NCBI GenBank assembly: GCA_964640305.1
Contig: CAZXFF010000004.1
Location: 1-64,000, forward strand
Direction of reading: 5' to 3'
From: Coprenecus sp964640305
Lineage (GTDB): Bacteria; Bacteroidota; Bacteroidia; Bacteroidales; UBA932
Length of the DNA stretch: 64,000 bases
Of the stretch, positions 26,716-34,657 are shown one piece after another; position 1 is the first letter of the stretch; every line of letters starts with the position of its first letter. The position numbers were made by a program, and so were the translations under genes. A model generated the notes under the pieces. That model did not search any database. It was not told the DNA's origin and saw only the letters and a program-made list of their open reading frames with translations.

Positions 26716-28091
26716 CGGTTGAATGTAAGCCTTCTGGAATCGGTCATACCGGTAAGCTTGCCTCCTGCCACAACCTTTGTCCCGTTTACGAAGGTGTCTG
26801 AAACAGAGTAGGGGAAGGTATGCCCTTCGAGTGGAGACCATCCGCATTTGTAGGCGATATTTTCTGCTGAAACGGTAAATGGTGTCCTGGATACAGTCAC
26901 GAGGTCAGCGGCATAGCCTTTCCGTATATACCCCCTGTCCCTGATTCCGAATGTCTTTGCGGTTGCATGTGACATGGATTCCGTTACTGCATGGAGAGGG
27001 AAACAGCCGCGTTCCGACAGTTCCAGCATCATAAGCAGTGAGTGCTGCACGGTAGGCAAGCCTGACGGAGCATGCAGATAGTCCTGCTGTTTTTCGGAAA
27101 TAAGGTGAGGGGCGTGGTCCGTAGCCACTGCATTCACGAGCCCGTTCTTCACGGCATCAGCAATCGCCTGCCTGTCTTCCGGAGTCTTGATTGCCGGATT
27201 GCATTTCACGAAGGGTCCGTATTTATCGTAATCGTTGCTGTCGAACCACATATAGTGCACACATACTTCGAATGTTATCTTCGGATTCAGTTCTCTGGCT
27301 TTCAGGATCATCTCAATCTCATCCTTTGTACTTACATGCAGTATATGCAGTCTTGTATTGTTGGCAACAGCCGATTTCAATGCCTTTGCGGTCGAGAGGA
27401 TGCAGGCTTCCCTGCTTCTTATCAGAGGGTGCGAACTGAACGGTACATTGTCTCCCCAGCGTTCTTTGGCCAATTCCATATTCCGCCTTACGGTGGCTTC
27501 ATCCTCGCAGTGTGTGGCAATCAGCATGTCCCTGCATGAAAATATCCTGCCTAGCGCCTCTTCCGAGTCTACAAGCATATTTCCGGTAGAAGACCCCATG
27601 AATACCTTTATGCCGCAGACAGCAGAGGGATCAGTCTTCTCGATTTCCTGGAAGTTGCTGTTGTTTGCACCGAGGTAGAAAGAATAGTTCGCCGCTGAAT
27701 CCTCCGCTGCAATCCTGTATTTCTCTTCAAGGGCCTCGATGCTGCATACCGGAGGATTGTTGTTAGGCATATCCATAAAGGAAGTAGTACCTCCGAGAAC
27801 CGCAGCCCTGCTTTCTGTGGCAATGCTTCCCTTGGCAGTGGCACCTGGTTCCCTGAAATGGACCTGGTCGTCGATCACTCCCGGCATAAGGAGCATTCCG
27901 GAACCTTCGTCTGCGGCTCCTCCGTCCAGTACCTCCCCGCATGTCTTCATAAGTGCCTCTACAGCTCCGTCATATCCGGACATGCCGTCTGCATCCAGAA
28001 CTTCCGCAATGGAATCCCCGTCGGTCAGGACACTTCCTTTGAAGCAACGTCCTTCATTGACTATTCTGAAATCTCTGAACAGCCGTTTCAT
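26712..28091 (-). CDS. pyrC: Dihydroorotase
   Basis: The 459-aa amidohydrolase has the class I dihydroorotase layout: PGVIDDQVHFREPG near the N-terminus, GIKVFMGSSTGNMLVD, THCED, LHILHVST and the ATDHAPH metal motif. It closes carbamoyl-aspartate to dihydroorotate in pyrimidine synthesis. In the first motif the usual H-x-H is Q-V-H. I recall the same Gln in other Bacteroidales dihydroorotases, so it is probably a clade trait rather than a loss. The gene starts 2 nt after the stop of the DPM-type glycosyltransferase gene, so both are in one leftward unit. Confidence 0.93.
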   Translation of the reverse strand: MKRLFRDFRIVNEGRCFKGSVLTDGDSIAEVLDADGMSGYDGAVEALMKTCGEVLDGGAADEGSGMLLMPGVIDDQVHFREPGATAKGSIATESRAAVLGGTTSFMDMPNNNPPVCSIEALEEKYRIAAEDSAANYSFYLGANNSNFQEIEKTDPSAVCGIKVFMGSSTGNMLVDSEEALGRIFSCRDMLIATHCEDEATVRRNMELAKERWGDNVPFSSHPLIRSREACILSTAKALKSAVANNTRLHILHVSTKDEIEMILKARELNPKITFEVCVHYMWFDSNDYDKYGPFVKCNPAIKTPEDRQAIADAVKNGLVNAVATDHAPHLISEKQQDYLHAPSGLPTVQHSLLMMLELSERGCFPLHAVTESMSHATAKTFGIRDRGYIRKGYAADLVTVSRTPFTVSAENIAYKCGWSPLEGHTFPYSVSDTFVNGTKVVAGGKLTGMTDSRRLTFNR

Positions 28092-28093
28092 AG

Positions 28094-28829
28094 TTACAGT
28101 TTAGCTTCCGGGTTAGGATATATCTTACGGAAACGCAGGGCAATGACCCCTTTGAAAGCCTCTCCGAAAATGGAACTGCTCATTTTGGATACCCCTTCTT
28201 TTCTGTCGGTGAAGACAATAGGGACTTCCTTTATCCTGAATCCTAATCTGTAAGCATTGTATTTCATCTCTNNNNNNNNNNCCTTTCATCCTTACGTTGT
28301 CCAGGTCAATGGTCTCCAGTACCTTGCGGCTATAGCACACGAAACCAGCTGTAGAGTCATAGACTTTCATTCCCAGGACTGTCCTGACATAGGCCGAAGC
28401 CCCGTAGGAAATCATTACCCTGCCGAGCGGCCAGTCTTTGACCGTTATGCCGCTGCAGTAGCGGGACCCGATGGACATATCCGCACCTTCCTTGGCACAG
28501 GCTTCGTACAGGCGTATCAGGTCATCTGGATTGTGCGAAAAATCCGCATCCATTTCGAAAATATAGTCATATCTGTGGTCGATGCACCATCGGAACCCAG
28601 CCTTGTAGGCTGTTCCAAGCCCCAGTTTGCCCTCCCTTTCGATAATGAAAAGGCTGTCCGGGAATTCGGACATCAGGCCTTTTACGATATTTGCAGTGCC
28701 GTCCGGAGAACCGTCATCCACGATGAGGATATGGAACCCGCCCTCAAGGGAATGCACTTTACGGATCATTTTTTCAATGTTCTCCTTTTCGTTGTAGGTA
28801 GGAATGATTACGATTTTCTTGTCAGTCAT
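28094..28829 (-). CDS. Polyprenol monophosphomannose synthase-like GT2 glycosyltransferase (interrupted by an assembly gap)
   Basis: The N-terminal part has IVIIPTYNEKENI, the DDGSPDG nucleotide-sugar motif, FEMDADFSHNPDDL with the metal-binding D-x-D, and GSRYCSGI, all typical of DPM1-like enzymes. After the 10-N run the protein continues in a shifted frame as EMKYNAYRLGFRIKEVPI and ends IYPNPEAKL. No membrane segments are seen. It should transfer mannose (or another sugar) from a nucleotide donor to a polyprenyl phosphate on the cytosolic face. Such a lipid-linked sugar is the donor type used by GT-C enzymes like the one at 7.5 kb. The start at MTDKKIV fits the family. The stop is 2 nt before the pyrC start. 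Confidence 0.92.
28272..28281. other. Assembly gap (10 N) inside the DPM-type glycosyltransferase gene
   Basis: Left and right frames differ. The family motif here is usually MKGYAFQIEMK. The flanks end in MKG and resume at EMK, so about 15 bases are probably missing rather than 10. Confidence 0.9.
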
Positions 28830-28903
28830 CACTTGTAAGGATTTTTTTCCAAAAGTAACATAAATTGCACTATCCCGCAAGCGATATTAGGTTTTTGCAT
28901 TGT

Positions 28904-30967
28904 TTATAGGTTGTCGTACATCTTTTGTTGGCATTCCTTGATATGCCGCAGGCATCTTTCTTTGATGTGGCTTTCTTTAGAATATTGGCGGGCCTTTTTG
29001 AATTCTTCGATAGCGTAGCTGTATCTTCCGGAATTCTTGTAAGATATTCCCATGTTATAATGGCATATAGCCTTGTATGCTTCGTTTCCCTGTGCGTAGC
29101 ATCGAAAGTCATTGACAGCGTTGTCTGCCATTTCAAGCACTATGTATGCCAGACCTCTGTACAGGTATGCTTCGTTACTGTAGGATGGATCCAGGGAAAT
29201 TGATTTGCTGCATAAATCAGCGAGATATCGGGCTTCTTTACGGTAGGCTTTGAAATATTCGGTCATGTTCTCGCCCTCGCTGACTTCAAAATCCAGATTC
29301 CGCAGGTAGTATGCTTTGGCTCGTACGAAATACAGGAAGGCGTCACCGTTCGGCAGTTTTGACAAGGCGTCGGCCGCAAATCTGTCAGCGCCCTCCCAGT
29401 CATTGCGGGAGATGTAGGGAATTATTTCCCTTTTGTATTGGGCAGCCATCTGCTGCTCTTGTTCTTTTTGGGCTTTGGCTTCCTCCTGACGTTTGTCGGC
29501 CTCATCCTGCCTGAATCTTATGATATCCCTCAGAAGTTGGTTGTTGTTCGGTTCTCCTTCTATGGTTTTGGGTTCAGATGCGCCTGTGAATATCCATGAA
29601 TCGACCATGAAGTTGTATATGATGTTCAGACCGTAAAAATGCAGGCCCTTAGATTTGAAAGCACCCCTGTAGTTCAGGCTCTCAAGTTCAGTATGGGAGA
29701 AATTGAATTTCTCCAGTTCGTTATAATCAATTCTTACATTCTTTATTGCCGGGCAGACGGAAATATCCAGAATCTTTAGTCTGTTGTCCGTGCATTCTAG
29801 ATTGGTCAGTTTATTGTTATTCGACAAATCTAGACTTTCCAGTTTATTCAAACTGCAATCCAGTTTTTCCAGATTTGGCAGATTGGACAAATCCAGTCCG
29901 GTCAGAATATTGGCAGAGCAATCCAGTTCTTTTAGCCTTGGATTGTTTGACAGATCCAGGTTTTCCAGTTTGTTTCTGCTGCAATCCAGTTTTTCCAGAT
30001 TTGGCAGATTGGACAAATCCAGTCCGGTCAGAATATTGGCAGAGCAATCCAGTTCTTTTAGCCTTGGATTGTTTGACAGATCCAGGTTTTCCAGTTTGTT
30101 TCTGCTGCAATCCAGTTTTTCCAGATTTGGCAGATTGGACAAATCCAGTTCTGTTAATTGACCTCCGTATATACTTAGTTCCTTCAGTTTCAGGTTCTGT
30201 GATAAATCAGGCTGGCCATTGTAATTGTATAATCTCAGGCTTTCAAGATTGGTTAATTCTGAAAGGTTTACAGACAATACATTCTTTCCACTGTAGGATA
30301 ATCTTATCAGCTTTTCCTTGACGTTGTCTGATAATTTGAGGGATGTGAGGTTGTCTCCGCAAACGTCAATTTCTTTCAGGTTATTGAGATTGGATAAATC
30401 GATCTCTGATAAAAGGCCAGTATTGTCGACATACAGTTCTTCAAGATTTTTGAGTTTAGACAAGTCAATGTGTTCCAATGTTGTTTCTTCCAATGAGAGA
30501 TGACGTAAAGCAGGATTATCGAAATTTACTGATTCCCACTCCTCTCCCGTTATTACCAATGCTTCCAGTGTGGGAAAATCCGAAAGATTGAGCTCTTTGA
30601 TTCCGCAACTTGTCAAAAGGAGAGCCTTCATTCCCAATCCCTTCAAGGAATTGAGGTTTACAAGTTTTATGTTTTCTATCAGATTAAGATTCTCAATTTT
30701 CCGGAAGTTCTCGATACCTTCCAATGAAGTAACAGTCGGTTTGCTGTTGTCAATCCGCAGGACCATTTCAGTTACTGCATCTGCTTCCGCTTCACTTATG
30801 ACTCCGTCGTGATTGGTGTCGTATTTTCCTAGAAGGTATTCCCTGAAAGTGTTGTCCGGAACAGATCCACCGTTCCAAAAGATTCTGTTATTCTCTCCGT
30901 TTGTCTGGCAGATTGCAATGTACGGTGCAAATAAAGCAATAATCAGTATCAGCAAATTCGTTTTCAT
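28904..30967 (-). CDS. Secreted leucine-rich repeat protein with C-terminal TPR region
   Basis: The 687-aa protein has a signal peptide ending near AICQ. An EF-hand-like stretch DTNHDGVISEAEADAV lies at about residues 49-64. About 15 leucine-rich repeats of 21-23 residues follow (LxxLDLSNxxxLxxLDCSxN type) to about residue 450. Next come a Glu/Gln-rich predicted coiled coil (about 490-515) and a TPR-like helical part to the end. LRRs of this type are common in Bacteroidales surface proteins and bind proteins or glycans; the ligand is unknown. Residues about 272-371 are encoded by perfect 126-bp DNA repeats. No sorting signal is obvious, so it may be periplasmic or surface-exposed. It is bounded by tRNA-Lys upstream. 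Confidence 0.88.
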   Translation of the reverse strand: MKTNLLILIIALFAPYIAICQTNGENNRIFWNGGSVPDNTFREYLLGKYDTNHDGVISEAEADAVTEMVLRIDNSKPTVTSLEGIENFRKIENLNLIENIKLVNLNSLKGLGMKALLLTSCGIKELNLSDFPTLEALVITGEEWESVNFDNPALRHLSLEETTLEHIDLSKLKNLEELYVDNTGLLSEIDLSNLNNLKEIDVCGDNLTSLKLSDNVKEKLIRLSYSGKNVLSVNLSELTNLESLRLYNYNGQPDLSQNLKLKELSIYGGQLTELDLSNLPNLEKLDCSRNKLENLDLSNNPRLKELDCSANILTGLDLSNLPNLEKLDCSRNKLENLDLSNNPRLKELDCSANILTGLDLSNLPNLEKLDCSLNKLESLDLSNNNKLTNLECTDNRLKILDISVCPAIKNVRIDYNELEKFNFSHTELESLNYRGAFKSKGLHFYGLNIIYNFMVDSWIFTGASEPKTIEGEPNNNQLLRDIIRFRQDEADKRQEEAKAQKEQEQQMAAQYKREIIPYISRNDWEGADRFAADALSKLPNGDAFLYFVRAKAYYLRNLDFEVSEGENMTEYFKAYRKEARYLADLCSKSISLDPSYSNEAYLYRGLAYIVLEMADNAVNDFRCYAQGNEAYKAICHYNMGISYKNSGRYSYAIEEFKKARQYSKESHIKERCLRHIKECQQKMYDNL
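29853..30149 (-). repeat. Perfect 126-bp tandem repeat within the LRR gene
   Basis: Two identical 126-bp copies (29853-29978 and 29979-30104) are followed by 45 identical bases of a third (30105-30149). Each copy encodes 42 aa, that is two leucine-rich repeats, so copy changes keep the reading frame. No base differences were found between the two full copies. Confidence 0.95.
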
Positions 30968-31040
30968 GACACTATATGTGAAAAAATTATCATCTATAAT
31001 GTTGAAAAAGACATGGTGTGACGGATCGGATAAAAGATAA

Positions 31041-31085
31041 TGAGAAAAACAAAAACACCGGCATCCTTGTGCAGGATACCGGTGT
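31041..31085 (-). terminator. Intrinsic terminator of tRNA-Lys
   Basis: On the minus strand, ACACCGGTATCCT and AGGATGCCGGTGT pair (one mismatch) around a 5-nt loop, and TTTTTGTTTTTC follows. The hairpin starts 10 nt after the tRNA 3' end. Confidence 0.9.
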
Positions 31086-31094
31086 CCGTTCGAG

Positions 31095-31167
31095 TGATCC
31101 GTCTGGGGCTCGAACCCAGGACCCCAACATTAAAAGTGTTGTGCTCTACCAACTGAGCTAACGAATC
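31095..31167 (-). tRNA. tRNA-Lys (anticodon TTT)
   Basis: The minus strand folds as a cloverleaf with acceptor stem GATTCGT/ACGGATC (one T-G wobble). The anticodon arm is CAACA-CTTTTAA-TGTTG, giving anticodon TTT, which reads AAA and AAG. The T arm has GGTTCGAGCCC. The discriminator is A and CCA is not encoded. Its U34 is an expected target of MnmA. Confidence 0.97.
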
Positions 31168-31186
31168 GTCCCTTGATTTGGGGTTG

Positions 31187-31217
31187 CAAATGTATGTAAA
31201 AAGTTTAGATTTCCAAA
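31187..31217 (-). promoter_or_regulatory. Promoter of tRNA-Lys
   Basis: On the minus strand TTTG (31217-31214), a 19-nt spacer and TACATTTG (31194-31187) match the Bacteroidota consensus at every fixed position. The tRNA 5' end lies 19 nt downstream. Confidence 0.8.
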
Positions 31218-31258
31218 ATTTTTTGTAAATTTCTTTTCCGGGATAAAATATCATATCT

Positions 31259-32128
31259 TTGTATGATTTGGAAAATTGTCAGATATATGATTTCTTGCTT
31301 TCCTGTGGGAATGTGCAGTGTTTGCCATCTGTTTACGGATTGAAATGCTATACGGTAGCGGAGACTGGAGTTGCAGTTGTCTATGTCTCTTTGGATTATT
31401 TCAGTGGCGGCGGGGATCCAGCTTTCCTTTCAGCATTGCGCAGGGCTTTGAAAGATGAATCCGGTTTCGGAGAGGTCCTTTTCGTTTATCAGGACCGTTG
31501 GATCGAGAAGGGACCTTTGGTCCGCAGGATGCTGGAAGCCCATTTGGGGAAACAGGAAACAATATTTGCCCGTAATTGTGAGGTAAGGGCAATTCCGCCG
31601 GAGGCCGCAGCTGCATTTCTGGATCGTAACCATTTGTACGGATCCCTTAAATCAGCATTCAGGTACGGGCTTTTCAGATACCGTGCTACCGGAAAATGTG
31701 AAGCAGGAATGGATGCGACAGGGACACTGGTGGCAGTAGGGGTTTTCTCAGAAGGAAGGGAATTGGGTGGTAGGATCTCTTACGAATGGCTCAGGTATGC
31801 TTCTGCAGGCGGATGCCGGGTGGTGGGTGGAATGGGCAAGATTCTGGACAGTTTTACCTTAAGCAGGAAGAATTCAGTCTCCGGGACATTCGATATAATG
31901 TCATATGCGGATCTCGAATGGTCGGAAGGGGACTCCTACAGGAAACTCGGTTTTAGGGAAGAGGGGACCAGGCCTCCGGTTGCATTCCTCTGCGACCCTA
32001 AGACCGGGCTCAGGGTACACGAATCGAAGATAGGCCGGGACAACAGGTACAGGACAGAAGACCGTACAGGTAAAATTCCTGTCCGCAATCTGGGCAGTAT
32101 CCGTTTCATTAAGGTTATAGTGCAATAA
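31259..32128 (+). CDS. Conserved protein of unknown function with a GNAT-like C-terminal domain
   Basis: There is no ATG at the 5' end; TTG 31259, TTG 31268 and GTG 31313 are candidates. A -7-like box TATCTTTG at 31254-31261 would favour one of the later starts. The middle and C-terminal part carries FLDRNHLYGSLKSAFRYGLF, LVAVGVFS, ISYEWLRYAS, RVVGGMGKILDSF, SYADLEWSEGDSYRKLGF. I recall this motif order from a Bacteroidales family and from proteins of phages and homing elements that look like acyltransferase folds, but no function is established. It is divergent from tRNA-Lys and overlaps the convergent clpC by 14 bp. Confidence 0.72.
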   Translation: MYDLENCQIYDFLLSCGNVQCLPSVYGLKCYTVAETGVAVVYVSLDYFSGGGDPAFLSALRRALKDESGFGEVLFVYQDRWIEKGPLVRRMLEAHLGKQETIFARNCEVRAIPPEAAAAFLDRNHLYGSLKSAFRYGLFRYRATGKCEAGMDATGTLVAVGVFSEGRELGGRISYEWLRYASAGGCRVVGGMGKILDSFTLSRKNSVSGTFDIMSYADLEWSEGDSYRKLGFREEGTRPPVAFLCDPKTGLRVHESKIGRDNRYRTEDRTGKIPVRNLGSIRFIKVIVQ

Positions 32129-34556
32129 GTGCGTCTTCCCCGTTGTTGAGGTCAAGACGGATTTCCTGCTTCTCGCCTTTTTCTTTCCGGTCCAGTATTA
32201 TCTCTGCAACTACATCCTCGACATAATGCGTTATGGCCCTTTTCAAGGGGCGTGCCCCGAATCTGGAGTCGTACCCTTTTGAACATATGAATTCTTTGGC
32301 TTTGGTACTCAGTGAAATGGGGTAGCCGGCCTCCTCAGCACGTTTGAGCAATCCTGACATTTCTATGTCGATTATTCTGGATATGTCATCTTTGGTAAGG
32401 CTGTTGAAATATACTGTTTCATCCAGTCTGTTTATGAATTCCGGAGGAAAGACTTTCCCGAGAGCCTTGTCGATTATATGCCGGTTGTAATTTCCTCGTC
32501 CTTTGTCCTCTCCGGCTGAGAATCCTACACCGTTGCCGAAATCATTCAGATCCCGGCTTCCGATATTGGATGTCATGATAAGTATTGTGTTCCTGAAATC
32601 GATCTGGATTCCGCTGCTGTCGGTGAGCCTTCCTTCATCCATAATCTGAAGGAGGAGGTTGAAGATGTCCGGATGGGCTTTTTCTATTTCATCGAGAAGC
32701 ACTACGGAATACGGTTTCTGTCTGACCTTGTTGCTGAGCTGGCCTCCGTCGTTATATCCTACATATCCCGGAGGGGCCCCTATCAGTCTGCTGACCATGA
32801 ACTTTTCCATGTATTCGCTCATGTCGAGGCGTATAATCGCATCGTCTGCATCAAACAGGTATCGGGAAAGCTGTTTGGCCAGATGGGTTTTGCCTACACC
32901 GGTAGGACCGAGAAACATGAATGTGCCGATCGGCTTTCCGGGATCTTTGATGCCGATTTTGTTGCGTATGATGGCTTTTACGATTTTGTCAACAGCCTGA
33001 TCCTGACCGATAACCTTGTCCTTAAGTGTTTTCCCCATCTCGATGAGCTTGCGGCTTTCCGTCGTGGATATTCTGCTCTGGGGGATTCCCGTTATTGCGG
33101 AAACTGCGTCCTGAATGTCCTCTACAGTGATTTCAGGCCTTATCTTAGGGAATCGTATATCCTGTATCATCTTGCAGATCTTCCTGTCCAGGGAACTCTC
33201 TTTCCGTTTCATGCTCAATGCTGTTTTACGGTCCTGTTCCATGGCGGCTTTCCTTTTCCGGTTCTTGATATTGTGCAGGTTTTCTATGAGCTTGAAGAAA
33301 TCGTCCGGAATACTGCATCTTTTAGCCGTAACCCTTGCACCGGCCTCATCCATAAGATCGATGGCTCTCGCAGGCATACTTCTGTCTGTCATGTATTTTG
33401 AAGACAAGGATATGCAGGCGGACAAGGCTTCCTCGGAATAGTCCACATGGTGATAGTCCCCGTATATCCGGGACATCGTTTTCAGTATTTCTGTGGTCTG
33501 AACTTCGTTTGGGGCTTCAATGCGTAAATTCTGGAATCTCCTGGCGGTCTGGACATCCTTTTCCATGTATGCCCTGTACTCATTGGGTGTTGTGGTGCCG
33601 ATACACTGGAATTCCCCTTTGTCTATAGCCTGCTTGAGCATTTCGGCAACATCTGCCATTGCCCCGTTGCTGCTGCCCTTTAGCAGGGTATGTATCTCGT
33701 CTATAAATACAATCGTGTCGGTGCCGGTACGGAGGGCATGCAGTATCGCCTGTACTTTTGTTTCCAGATTCTGTCTGTATCTTGCACCGGCCGTTATGGA
33801 CGGAATGTCAAGGGAAAGTATGCTCTTGCCAAGAAGCTGGAACGGTATTCTGCCTTTTGCAATCCTGGATGCAAGACCTTCTACGATGGCTGTCTTTCCG
33901 CAGCCAGGCTCACCGATAAGAAGTGGGTTGTTTTTCTTTCTGCAAGACAGTATTTCTATTACCCTTTCTATTTCACGGTCCCTCCCGATTACCGGATCAA
34001 GCATGTTTCCGGCAGCTGCTTCCACCAGATTGGTGGTGCATGAGGCGAGTATGCTTTCAGGATTGTCATCGGACTGGTCATCATATGGCAGTCCGGGACC
34101 GGCATCGTCTCCACTGGTGTTTTCTTTGCCGTACTTCATGTAATCGGTGACAGCTTCTGAGGTGACTCCGTATTCCGACATTATTCTTCCGGATATGTAG
34201 TTTCCTGTTTCCAATACTGACATAAGGAAAACGAGACTGTCGTCATAGCTGCCGTCGGATGCCATCTTCTCTGCTGCATACTTGAATACATCCTTGAGTT
34301 CAGGGGTGATTTCCACAGATTTCCATTCATCAGGGTGAATGGTGGACTCCATGGATATTTCTGAGGATATCATGTCTTTCATGGACTCCGTATCTATTCC
34401 CAGAGACTCCAGGAACCGGCATGCCGGATTCTGTCCGTGCCGTATTATACCAAGTATGAGGTGGTCCGGTGTTATGAAATGCCATCCGGTCCTTATGGCT
34501 TCTTCCTTTGAGTATTGAAGTATTCTGTCTATGGTGGCTGTATCCAGCATTGTCAT
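32115..34556 (-). CDS. clpC: ClpC-type AAA+ ATPase of the Clp protease
   Basis: From the ATG at 34556 the product is 813 aa; an upstream in-frame start adds an unsupported 20 residues. The protein has an N-terminal Clp repeat domain (HFITPDHLILGII), a first AAA+ module (Walker A GEPGCGKT, DEIH), a short middle region with Lys/Arg/Glu-rich helices, and a second AAA+ module (Walker A GPTGVGKTHLA, LLDEIEKAHPD). The GVGFSAG stretch fits the VGF-type ClpP-binding loop of ClpC. The middle region is too short for ClpB. It should unfold proteins and feed them to ClpP. It is divergent from gyrA. Confidence 0.93.
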   Translation of the reverse strand: MTMLDTATIDRILQYSKEEAIRTGWHFITPDHLILGIIRHGQNPACRFLESLGIDTESMKDMISSEISMESTIHPDEWKSVEITPELKDVFKYAAEKMASDGSYDDSLVFLMSVLETGNYISGRIMSEYGVTSEAVTDYMKYGKENTSGDDAGPGLPYDDQSDDNPESILASCTTNLVEAAAGNMLDPVIGRDREIERVIEILSCRKKNNPLLIGEPGCGKTAIVEGLASRIAKGRIPFQLLGKSILSLDIPSITAGARYRQNLETKVQAILHALRTGTDTIVFIDEIHTLLKGSSNGAMADVAEMLKQAIDKGEFQCIGTTTPNEYRAYMEKDVQTARRFQNLRIEAPNEVQTTEILKTMSRIYGDYHHVDYSEEALSACISLSSKYMTDRSMPARAIDLMDEAGARVTAKRCSIPDDFFKLIENLHNIKNRKRKAAMEQDRKTALSMKRKESSLDRKICKMIQDIRFPKIRPEITVEDIQDAVSAITGIPQSRISTTESRKLIEMGKTLKDKVIGQDQAVDKIVKAIIRNKIGIKDPGKPIGTFMFLGPTGVGKTHLAKQLSRYLFDADDAIIRLDMSEYMEKFMVSRLIGAPPGYVGYNDGGQLSNKVRQKPYSVVLLDEIEKAHPDIFNLLLQIMDEGRLTDSSGIQIDFRNTILIMTSNIGSRDLNDFGNGVGFSAGEDKGRGNYNRHIIDKALGKVFPPEFINRLDETVYFNSLTKDDISRIIDIEMSGLLKRAEEAGYPISLSTKAKEFICSKGYDSRFGARPLKRAITHYVEDVVAEIILDRKEKGEKQEIRLDLNNGEDALIAL

Positions 34557-34657
34557 ATTCGGTTTTAGAGCACTAAAATAGTTAAAATGTACGAAAGTTG
34601 CGATTGTTTTAAACAAAAAATTGTCTATATTAGCATTTTGTTTTGGATAAAAGACTT

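Noticed and set aside
28094..28829. DPM-type glycosyltransferase as a truncated gene with a foreign C-terminus
   Set aside because: The odd C-terminal translation is an out-of-frame reading after the N run; the correct frame gives the normal family ending.
29746..30321. 191-aa Cys-rich repetitive open frame antisense to the LRR gene
   Set aside because: Its repeats are the mirror of the 126-bp LRR repeats, and the LRR frame has signal peptide and motifs.
32115..34556. ClpB disaggregase
   Set aside because: The middle region is too short for the ClpB coiled-coil propeller and a ClpC-like VGF loop is present.
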